Assembly: GCA_902500825.1 (NCBI GenBank)
Contig: CABVRX010000002.1
Location: 86,453 to 150,452, forward strand
DNA length: 64,000 nucleotides
Direction of reading: 5' to 3'
From: an uncultured Nitrospira sp.
GTDB lineage: Bacteria; Nitrospirota; Nitrospiria; Nitrospirales; Nitrospiraceae
The translations under genes and the position numbers were made by a program. Below are positions 1 to 7,159 of this stretch, in pieces (position 1 is the stretch's first letter; every line of letters starts with the position of its first letter). The notes beneath the pieces were generated by a model that searched no databases, was not told the DNA's origin, and saw only the letters and a list, made by a program, of their open reading frames with translations.

Positions 1-250
1 TCACCTTCAATGTCACCGCCGTCAATGATGCGCCGACGGACCTGAGCCTGTCGGCGAACACGGTGGCGGAGAACGCGGCGAATGGGACGGTGGTGGGGCG
101 CGTGACGGGAACGGACCCCGACGCCGGCGACACCAAGACCTACACCTTGACCGATAGTGCGGGGGGGCGGTTTGCGATCAACCGGAGCACGGGCGTGCTG
201 ACCGTGGCGAACGGCAGATTGCTGAACTACGAAGCGGCGACCAGTCACAC
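1..250 (+). repeat. Direct repeat copy 1 in the cadherin gene
   Basis: Bases 1-250 match 1270-1519 with only two differences that I can see (cagat against cacct near base 217). The offset of 1269 bases is a multiple of three, so the repeat is in frame and encodes one cadherin module with its linker. The copy probably extends further upstream, outside the window. Confidence 0.9.
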
Positions 251-2213
251 CGTGACCGTGCGGGTGACCGACCGGGGTGGCTTGACCTATACCGAGGCGT
301 TTCAGATCAATCTGACGGATGTGAACGAAGCCGTCCCCACGATTACCAGCGATGGCGGGGGTACCACGGCTTCAATCAATGTTGCGGAAAACACCACTGC
401 GGTCACCACGGTGACCGCCACCGACGCCGATACCAGACAAACCCTCACCTATTCGATTAGCGGCGGGGCTGATGCAGCCAAGTTTGCGATCAACAGTAGT
501 ACGGGAGCATTGAGTTTTATCACCGCCCCTGACTATGAAGCTCCCACCGACAGCGGAGGGAATAATGTCTACGACGTCATGGTGCAAGTCTCAGACGGCA
601 ACGGAAGAACCGACACACAGACCATAGCAGTTACTGTGACCAATGCGAATGAAACTCCGACGGATCTGAGCCTGTCGGCGAACACGGTGGCGGAGAACGC
701 GGCGAATGGGACGGTGGTGGGCACGGTCAATACGGCCGATCCCGACAGGGGGGACACGCAGACCTATACGCTCATTGATACAGCCGGAGGCAGGTTTGCG
801 ATCGATAGTAGCACCGGCGTCATCACGGTGGCCGACGGCACCTTGCTCGACTACGAGAATACTCCCAGCCACGACGTCACAGTCCGGGTCACTGACTCCG
901 GCGGCTTGACCTACACCGAGGCGTTTCAGATCAATCTGACGGATGTGAACGAGGCGCCAAGCGGCGCCAATGCCACCGTGACCCTGAACGAGGATACCGC
1001 GCATACCCTCGCTGCCGCCAATTTCGGCTTCAGTGATGTGGATGCGGGGGATAGTCTCTCCGCCGTGCGGATCGATACCTTGCCTGCCGCGGGGAGCCTC
1101 ACGCTCTCGGGTGTGGCAGTGCGGGCCGGCCAGGTCGTGACGGTGGCCGATATTACGGCGGGGAATCTGGTGTTCACACCGGCGGCCAATGCCAATGGCA
1201 CCGGCTATGCCCGCGTCACCTTCTCCGTGCGCGACAGCAACAGTGCGTATGACACCACTCCCAACACGCTCACCTTCAATGTCACCGCCGTCAATGATGC
1301 GCCGACGGACCTGAGCCTGTCGGCGAACACGGTGGCGGAGAACGCGGCGAATGGGACGGTGGTGGGGCGCGTGACGGGAACGGACCCCGACGCCGGCGAC
1401 ACCAAGACCTACACCTTGACCGATAGTGCGGGGGGGCGGTTTGCGATCAACCGGAGCACGGGCGTGCTGACCGTGGCGAACGGCACCTTGCTGAACTACG
1501 AAGCGGCGACCAGTCACACAATCACTGTCAGGGTTATGGATATGGATGGATTGACCTATGACAAGTCTTTTACAATCACTCTCACCGATATGTATGAGCC
1601 GCTGCCTCCTCCAAACGTGCCCGGCTCTATGGCAAGCCATTCTATGGCCACTCGTGAGAATGGCACGGCCCTGTTTCCCTTACAGGATGCATCGAGCGAG
1701 ACCGTGAAGGCGGAGTTTGGTCTTTCAGAAGACTCTCGAAAGGCGATTGATATCACGATCCAAACTTCTCTGCCAATTGATACAGCGAATCGTGAAGAAA
1801 CGCATCTGGGTGCCCTTCGCGAAGAGTTTGTTGAGAAAAGGGAATCGACCGAAGAAGGAGAGGAATTGTTACCTGCTTCCATCGGTGAGAACCAAATCGA
1901 AGGAAAGATCACCGCACAAGATCCTATAGGGTCTGCGTTGCGTGCTTCGGATCGAGTAGATATCCAGGAACCCGATCGTACAAGTGAGGGTGTCATCGGT
2001 ACGACAATGACGGTTGGGTTGGCAGGTGTTGTCCTACAGGGAGCTGTGGGGACCAAAGAAAAGTTGATCGCCAACATTAGGCGACCTCGCAATCAGGCTG
2101 AAGGAACTTCGCTCGATAGCAAGTCGGAACTTTCGAGCGGGGACGACAGTCGTTCACCGAAAAATGAATCAGGGGATGAAGGCTCTGTCTCAAACAAGCC
2201 CGGCCCTACCTGA
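1..2213 (+). CDS. Large cadherin-repeat surface protein, C-terminal part (5' truncated)
   Basis: The reading frame is already open at base 3 and continues from upstream, so the true start lies outside the window; 736 residues are visible. Four cadherin-type modules carry the recurring pattern VAENAANGTVVG, a GGRFAI/STGV core and a closing LTDVNEAP or ITVRV strand. Between the third and last (about 955-1300) lies a different cadherin-like module of the tandem-95 type (TLNEDT...NGTGYARVTFSV). The acidic DPDAGD-type motifs are those used for calcium binding. After about 1600 the repeats stop and give way to a polar, low-complexity tail with one short hydrophobic glycine/alanine stretch near 2000-2060 followed by basic residues, perhaps a membrane anchor. 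Such proteins are usually exported adhesins or matrix proteins; the export signal is not visible here. Substrate and partner are unknown. Confidence 0.85.
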   Translation, partial: TFNVTAVNDAPTDLSLSANTVAENAANGTVVGRVTGTDPDAGDTKTYTLTDSAGGRFAINRSTGVLTVANGRLLNYEAATSHTVTVRVTDRGGLTYTEAFQINLTDVNEAVPTITSDGGGTTASINVAENTTAVTTVTATDADTRQTLTYSISGGADAAKFAINSSTGALSFITAPDYEAPTDSGGNNVYDVMVQVSDGNGRTDTQTIAVTVTNANETPTDLSLSANTVAENAANGTVVGTVNTADPDRGDTQTYTLIDTAGGRFAIDSSTGVITVADGTLLDYENTPSHDVTVRVTDSGGLTYTEAFQINLTDVNEAPSGANATVTLNEDTAHTLAAANFGFSDVDAGDSLSAVRIDTLPAAGSLTLSGVAVRAGQVVTVADITAGNLVFTPAANANGTGYARVTFSVRDSNSAYDTTPNTLTFNVTAVNDAPTDLSLSANTVAENAANGTVVGRVTGTDPDAGDTKTYTLTDSAGGRFAINRSTGVLTVANGTLLNYEAATSHTITVRVMDMDGLTYDKSFTITLTDMYEPLPPPNVPGSMASHSMATRENGTALFPLQDASSETVKAEFGLSEDSRKAIDITIQTSLPIDTANREETHLGALREEFVEKRESTEEGEELLPASIGENQIEGKITAQDPIGSALRASDRVDIQEPDRTSEGVIGTTMTVGLAGVVLQGAVGTKEKLIANIRRPRNQAEGTSLDSKSELSSGDDSRSPKNESGDEGSVSNKPGPT
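1270..1519 (+). repeat. Direct repeat copy 2 in the cadherin gene
   Basis: Near-identical copy of bases 1-250. Similarity stops abruptly after the shared ccagtcacac at its end. A shorter related stretch (about 660-720) repeats the module's first 60 bases, and 281-334 is nearly the same as 902-953. Confidence 0.9.
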
Positions 2214-2443
2214 AACCGTAACCGCACTTCGAAATGGGGGGGTCTATACACAACTCCTGAGCGAGTTGCTCTGTGCTGCTCAAACTATCGAGCTGACCAG
2301 ACGACCTGCTCATTTTTGGCCACGGTCGGTCACTACATTTTGCTGATACCACAATAGCCTGAACAGAACTCCCGAGCTGCCCATTCCCCATAGATATGGT
2401 GTGCACAGTTCCCTTGTCTGAAGATACAGGGTAAGCTGAGGCC

Positions 2444-4756
2444 ATGGCAGCTCAGACGTCACCTCGATCCGTCTCGTCAGCGAGACGCCTTCTCGTTCCG
2501 TTCCTTATCGTATTTGGGGTGGCATTCGCTCTAGTGGGAGGATATGCCGTCTTTCTCTCAACTACTTTGGCTCTACCAAAAAGCGACGAGCATCCGCCGC
2601 TGCTGATCTATGGCGCTCCGTTTTTTCTGACACCAGGGCTCCACCCTGTGGATTCGGGATTGCTCGACCATTTGCAACGGTTGGAGTACAAGTCGGTCAG
2701 AACGGCACCACGGGTAGCCGGTGAGTATGTTGCCACAAAAGACTCAATTGAGATCTTTCTGCACGCTCAGGAGGAGAACCGGCTTCCGGCACGATCAGTC
2801 CGATTGATACTGGTGAACGGGATCGTCACCGAGGTGTTGTCGGTGTCCGATGGGCAACCGCTTTCGTTGGTATCTCTCGAGCCGGTTTTGATCAGCGGGA
2901 TGCGTTCCGGCTCTCGGCAGGTCCGCGAGTGGGTTCCCTTGGACCGTGTCCCTTCCCCTCTGATCAAGGCGCTGTTGGTCATCGAAGATCGTCGTTTTTT
3001 TTCCCATTTCGGAGTTGACCCGATCGCGATCGGTCGAGCGCTGTGGGTCAACATGACTCGCGGCGGCGTCGTGCAGGGAGGCAGTACGCTCACCCAACAA
3101 TTGGCCAAGAACCTCTTCTATTCTCCCAAACGAACCATTGGGCGGAAACTCCGGGAAGTGATGGCCTCGATGGCGCTCGAGTTCAAGTACCGGAAACAAG
3201 AAATCCTGGAGAGCTATGTGAACGAGATTTATCTTGGTCAAGCCGGACCGGTTTCGATCTATGGTGTAGCAGAAGCCGCCCATCGCTACTTCAGTAAGAA
3301 TCTTGACGAACTGTCGATCGATGAAATTGCGCTGATCGTTGGATTGATCAAAGGGCCCAATGCCTATTCCCCTGTAAAAAACGTTGAGGATGCAACGAAG
3401 CGCCGAAATGTGGTGCTGCACCGTCTGAAAGAAGAGGGGGTCTTGACGGAGGACGCCGTGGCTCAGGCCATGAATCGGCCGGTGAAGGTCATGCTGAATC
3501 ACGATGTCCTCACCGATGCGCCGTACTTTGTCGATCACCTGCTCAGAGAAGTTGAGCAGGGGATAGGCATGGACATACCGGACGGCGCGCGAATCTATTC
3601 GACCCTTGATCCCAGGGTTCAGCGAATCGTCGCTCAGGTGCTACAGGAAGGATTGACGAAACTTGAAAAACGCTATCCGGCCCTGACCGAAGTCGAACCT
3701 CCGCTTCAGGGGGCAGCGGTAGTCTTGGATGTCAAGACCGGCCACGTGCTGGCGATGGTCGGCGGTCGCAACTATCGCCTAAGCCAATTCAACCGAGCGG
3801 TGCAGGCGCACCGCTCGGCAGGATCTCTCTTCAAGCCTTTCGTGTACCTTGCGGGATTTGAGGCCGCACGTGACCAGGGTACGATCGGGCTCACCCCGGC
3901 AACAGTACTCATGGACGAGCCGGTGACACTGGAATCCGGCACAGGATCCTGGTCGCCGCAGAATTATGATCGGCAGTACAGAGGGCAGGTGACGGTCCGA
4001 ACGGCGCTTGAACAGTCCTTGAATGTTCCCGCTGTTCGGACGGCACACCGAACTGGAATTACGGCGCTCACGAATTTGCTGCACGCATTTGGAATTGCCA
4101 CACCGTCGACCGATGATCTGTCTCTGGCGCTGGGTAGCTCCTCAGTCTCTTTGCTTCAGATTACATCGGCCTACGCCGGGCTCGCCAATGGAGGCATTGT
4201 CATCCATCCGGTCGCGCTGTCCAACATGGTGCGTGAGGGTGGGGAGACTATTTGGAGTCCTCCCCTCGATCGACGCCAGGCGGCGACCCCACAAGGAGTG
4301 TTTCTCATTACGTCCTTGTTGAAAGGGGTGGTGGATCGGGGTACTGCGGCCAAAGCCAGAGCTTTGGGAGTGCAAGGATCGGTTGCAGGCAAAACTGGAA
4401 CGACCGATGGGTATCGAGATGCCTGGTTCATAGGATATACCCCGGATATGGCGATCGGAGTGTGGGTCGGTTTTGACGATGAACGGCCCATCAAGTTGAC
4501 CGGGGCGCAAGCAGCCCTTCCGATATGGAGTGAGTTGGGGGCGCGGCTTATCCGACGGGATTCCCAGGATTTTGAGATGCCGGTCGGGGTTGTCCGGCGG
4601 AAGGTCGATCCCAAAAGCGGACAACTCGCGACTTCACAATGCCCGGAGAAAACATTCGAGTTCTTCATCGCAGGGACTGAGCCGACAGCCTATTGCGAAA
4701 TTCACGGAGGCGGATTCTTGGAACGGCTGAAGCAGACGTTTGGTTTGTCTCAATAA
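2444..4756 (+). CDS. mrcB: Class A penicillin-binding protein, PBP1B type
   Basis: Bifunctional peptidoglycan synthase: polymerises lipid II glycan strands and cross-links their peptides at the outer face of the inner membrane. The 770-residue protein has a cytoplasmic N-terminus, one membrane segment (about 18-40), and a region at about 52-135 that resembles the UB2H domain of PBP1B. The GT51 glycosyltransferase follows, with the catalytic Glu181 in EDRRFF and the GGSTLTQQLAKN motif. The transpeptidase domain has all three motifs: S461-L-F-K464, S525-L-N527 and K650-T-G-T-T. The start ATG has GAGG just upstream. UB2H in E. coli binds the lipoprotein LpoB; no such partner is seen here. The gene stands alone, with bactofilin about 100 bases downstream. 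Function is secure; the PBP1B subtype rests on the UB2H-like segment. Confidence 0.95.
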   Translation: MAAQTSPRSVSSARRLLVPFLIVFGVAFALVGGYAVFLSTTLALPKSDEHPPLLIYGAPFFLTPGLHPVDSGLLDHLQRLEYKSVRTAPRVAGEYVATKDSIEIFLHAQEENRLPARSVRLILVNGIVTEVLSVSDGQPLSLVSLEPVLISGMRSGSRQVREWVPLDRVPSPLIKALLVIEDRRFFSHFGVDPIAIGRALWVNMTRGGVVQGGSTLTQQLAKNLFYSPKRTIGRKLREVMASMALEFKYRKQEILESYVNEIYLGQAGPVSIYGVAEAAHRYFSKNLDELSIDEIALIVGLIKGPNAYSPVKNVEDATKRRNVVLHRLKEEGVLTEDAVAQAMNRPVKVMLNHDVLTDAPYFVDHLLREVEQGIGMDIPDGARIYSTLDPRVQRIVAQVLQEGLTKLEKRYPALTEVEPPLQGAAVVLDVKTGHVLAMVGGRNYRLSQFNRAVQAHRSAGSLFKPFVYLAGFEAARDQGTIGLTPATVLMDEPVTLESGTGSWSPQNYDRQYRGQVTVRTALEQSLNVPAVRTAHRTGITALTNLLHAFGIATPSTDDLSLALGSSSVSLLQITSAYAGLANGGIVIHPVALSNMVREGGETIWSPPLDRRQAATPQGVFLITSLLKGVVDRGTAAKARALGVQGSVAGKTGTTDGYRDAWFIGYTPDMAIGVWVGFDDERPIKLTGAQAALPIWSELGARLIRRDSQDFEMPVGVVRRKVDPKSGQLATSQCPEKTFEFFIAGTEPTAYCEIHGGGFLERLKQTFGLSQ

Positions 4757-4861
4757 AACAAGTTGGAAGCCGGTACAGAGTGCCGGATTCCACAAACTGT
4801 TAGGCGTATCCCCGGTCCTAAGGTACCCTTGTGGAAGGTTGGCCTGCACCGAGGAGCCCCC

Positions 4862-5305
4862 ATGAAGAAGACCGGGTATGTAGACGACGGCAATATTACG
4901 CTGTTGGCAAAAGGTGTCGAACTAAAAGGTGAAATCAAAGTCGACGGAACCGTGCGAATCGATGGGCGTCTTGAAGGCGACGTGCACACGAAGGGGGAAG
5001 TCATCGTGGGGGAAGATGGAGTTGTGAAAGGAGCCATCCACGCCGACTCACTCATCAGCAGTGGGCGTATCAAAGCCACGGTCACGGCGACCGGAAAAAT
5101 CCAACTTCTCAAGACCGCGATTTTGATCGGCGAAGTGCATTGCCCAACGATGCTGATGGAGGAAGGAGCCAAATTTCAGGGAGTCAGCGACATGGGGCTC
5201 ACAGGCTGGCCCGAAGAAGCGCCTCGGTCGTCCAGTAACGTTCGCGATATGAATACGCATCGTGGCAAGGTGGTCGCGCTGATCGGAAGGGAACCTGACT
5301 TGTAA
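4862..5305 (+). CDS. Bactofilin family cytoskeletal protein
   Basis: A 147-residue bactofilin (DUF583). The centre is a run of short beta-strand repeats (VELKGEIKVDGTVRIDGRLE, then GEVIVGEDGVVKG and similar) that form the right-handed beta-helix of the family; bactofilins polymerise without nucleotide and act as scaffolds, often for local cell-wall synthesis. The frame is open from 4763, but the ATG at 4862 preceded by GAGGAG is the sensible start and gives the usual family length. The C-terminal 35 residues are polar and probably disordered. Its place behind a peptidoglycan synthase suggests a role in cell-wall localisation, which is an inference from context. Confidence 0.92.
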   Translation: MKKTGYVDDGNITLLAKGVELKGEIKVDGTVRIDGRLEGDVHTKGEVIVGEDGVVKGAIHADSLISSGRIKATVTATGKIQLLKTAILIGEVHCPTMLMEEGAKFQGVSDMGLTGWPEEAPRSSSNVRDMNTHRGKVVALIGREPDL

Positions 5306-5432
5306 GTTAACCCCCTGCCTCTTGCTCCCAGTGGGAGGTCCCGCTGCTTCCAGACCATTCTTTCCCACCGTGACAGACGCCACTAGATCTGCTATTTACT
5401 CGATATCTCTTCAAGAGACTCCGATATCTCCC

Positions 5433-6530
5433 ATGACTCGACAACAGATCTTCTCCATCGTGTTCTTTTCCCTGCTGGTATTGCTCCTCTACCAAATCGG
5501 GCTGATGTTCAAGCCGTTCCTGTTCTCGGCCTTGTGGGCCGGTCTGTTGGCGCATTGGGCATTTCCTCTCCATGTCCGTTTGACGAAGCTGTTCGGTGGT
5601 AAGAACACACTCTCTGCCGGCTTGCTTACCGTCGGGGCGTTGGGGATTGTGGTCGTTCCGTTGGTCGCGATGGGGATGATGTTGGTACGGGAAGCGGGAG
5701 CAGCGGAACAGGAAATCCGATTATGGATTTCAGCCGGCGGGCTCCAACGTCTGCCGGATCAAGTGACGGCGATACCCTTCATCGGCGGGTGGTTGAAGTC
5801 GGCGGTGTCCGGTACCAGTACTCCCGCGTTTTCCTTGGAGCAGTCGTTAATGACCGGGGTGAAGGAACTCAGCCAATTTCTCGTTGGCGGGATGGGAGGT
5901 CTGCTGAAGAACACCTTTGCACTCGTGACGAATTTCTTCATTATGTTGTTGGTGCTGTTTTTTCTCTTCACGGACGGCCGGCAGTGGCTGGCTGTCTTAT
6001 ACGATTTGATTCCAATGGAAGAGTCACACAAGTCCAAAATCCTGACTCGGTTGGATCAAACCATTCGGGCTGTGGTGAAAGGGATGCTGGTCACGGCGAT
6101 TGTTCAAGGTCTCCTGGCGGGGATGGCATACGTGGCGCTCGATGTGCCGTTTCCGATGGGACTCACGGCGTTGACGATCGTCTTGGCGCCGATCCCATTC
6201 GGCGGGACGGCGCTGGTGTGGGGGCCGGTGATCTTCTACCTGTTCTGGATGGGGGCGACCGGAAAAGCGCTGGCCATGCTGGCGTGGGGAATCGGCGTCG
6301 TCTCGATGGTCGATCAGTTCCTGCGGCCTTGGTTGATCGGTCAGGACATACAGATTCCCGTGTTGCTTCTCGTCCTGAGCGTGTTGGGTGGATTGGCGCT
6401 CTATGGGTTGCTCGGCCTCTTCGTCGGTCCGATACTCATCAGTTTATTGATGACAGCCGTACAGATCTATCGAGAGGAGTATCACCTCAAACCACCGGTT
6501 GCTTCTGCGAGCCCGCCCACGTCTTCGTAA
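5433..6530 (+). CDS. AI-2E family (TqsA/PerM-like) membrane transporter
   Basis: A 365-residue polytopic membrane protein of the AI-2E family transporter group. It has the family's layout: N-terminal hydrophobic pair (FSLLVLLLYQIGLMF, FSALWAGLLAHW), a soluble middle, then a cluster of C-terminal membrane helices with GLLAGMAYVALDVPFPM, PFGGTALVWGPVIFYLF and LYGLLGLFVGPI. Members export autoinducer-2, organic ions or Na+/Li+, so the substrate cannot be read from sequence. The frame is open upstream to 5322 with a TTG, but the ATG at 5433 directly before the first membrane segment is preferred. The stop is 36 bases from the convergent DUF3365 gene. Confidence 0.88.
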   Translation: MTRQQIFSIVFFSLLVLLLYQIGLMFKPFLFSALWAGLLAHWAFPLHVRLTKLFGGKNTLSAGLLTVGALGIVVVPLVAMGMMLVREAGAAEQEIRLWISAGGLQRLPDQVTAIPFIGGWLKSAVSGTSTPAFSLEQSLMTGVKELSQFLVGGMGGLLKNTFALVTNFFIMLLVLFFLFTDGRQWLAVLYDLIPMEESHKSKILTRLDQTIRAVVKGMLVTAIVQGLLAGMAYVALDVPFPMGLTALTIVLAPIPFGGTALVWGPVIFYLFWMGATGKALAMLAWGIGVVSMVDQFLRPWLIGQDIQIPVLLLVLSVLGGLALYGLLGLFVGPILISLLMTAVQIYREEYHLKPPVASASPPTSS

Positions 6531-6565
6531 CCTCCCCGTCATGATGCGCCCCTGAACAGTTCCTG

Positions 6566-7159
6566 CTACTCCAGCGGAATCGTAATGGCGATCCCACCCA
6601 TCACATCGTTTAACTTGAAATCCTGCTTCGGGCTCAACGGATGACTGTTGTGGCAGGTTACGCAGACGGGAGAGACGGCCCGGTCCGAATAGATGGCTTG
6701 GAAGTACTGTTTCTTACCGCTCGACACAATTCCGGTGACCGGCCGATCCGGCTGCCGTTGGAGTTCGGTCAGGGCCGTTCGCTCGAATTCGGTGGCGGGA
6801 GCATTGCGTTGATAAATCGGGGACAGTCCGATCAATCTGTACCGGATGCCTCGTCCACTCTCGGCGACCAACCGTCCGGAATGCTGAAGAAACTGAGCGG
6901 GGAGAGGAAGGGCGTTGTCCTGCTCCCAATGTTCAGCCGCCGCAACAATGCCTTTCTCCTGCATGCGATTCACCACATGCGTTGTGTAGATCGATCGGTC
7001 GGCTTCGAGGACGGCGTGGACATAATCGGCGACTTTCTCCGGAGCAATGCCGACAAGACCCGGGCTTTCCTTGGCGGATGGAAACGGAATCCCGATCCAG
7101 AGTCCGCCTAAGAAGAATGTGATGGTTGCGGCTCGGAATGCGTAGCAGCGGTTGTCCAT
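6566..7159 (-). CDS. Exported DUF3365 (Tll0287-like) haem protein
   Basis: A 197-residue protein with an N-terminal signal sequence or anchor (hydrophobic 10-27) and a C-type haem motif, C166-V-T-C169-H170, near the C-terminus, followed by the PLSPKQDFKLNDVMGGI block typical of DUF3365/Tll0287-like domains. Such domains have a PAS-like fold, bind one c-type haem in the periplasm and are thought to sense redox state or gases. It is the last gene of the leftward signalling operon. Its ATG lies 52 bases inside the end of the upstream kinase gene and has a strong GGAGG five bases before it, so it should be translated well independently. Inference: it provides, or tunes, the periplasmic signal for the two kinases. 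Confidence 0.88.
   Translation of the reverse strand: MDNRCYAFRAATITFFLGGLWIGIPFPSAKESPGLVGIAPEKVADYVHAVLEADRSIYTTHVVNRMQEKGIVAAAEHWEQDNALPLPAQFLQHSGRLVAESGRGIRYRLIGLSPIYQRNAPATEFERTALTELQRQPDRPVTGIVSSGKKQYFQAIYSDRAVSPVCVTCHNSHPLSPKQDFKLNDVMGGIAITIPLE

Noticed and set aside
591-1640. Long minus-strand open frame (349 codons) across the cadherin repeats
   Set aside because: It mirrors a repetitive GC-rich gene; composition is Arg/Gly/His-rich and has no known domain. The plus frame has clear cadherin modules.
1-2213. CRISPR-like array in the repeated cadherin region
   Set aside because: Repeats are long, in frame and coding, with no short repeat/spacer pattern; no CRISPR array was seen anywhere in the window.
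5723-6544. Plus-strand open frame of 273 codons inside the AI-2E transporter gene
   Set aside because: It is a different frame of a clearly real membrane protein gene and looks like random Arg/Gly/Asp-rich sequence.
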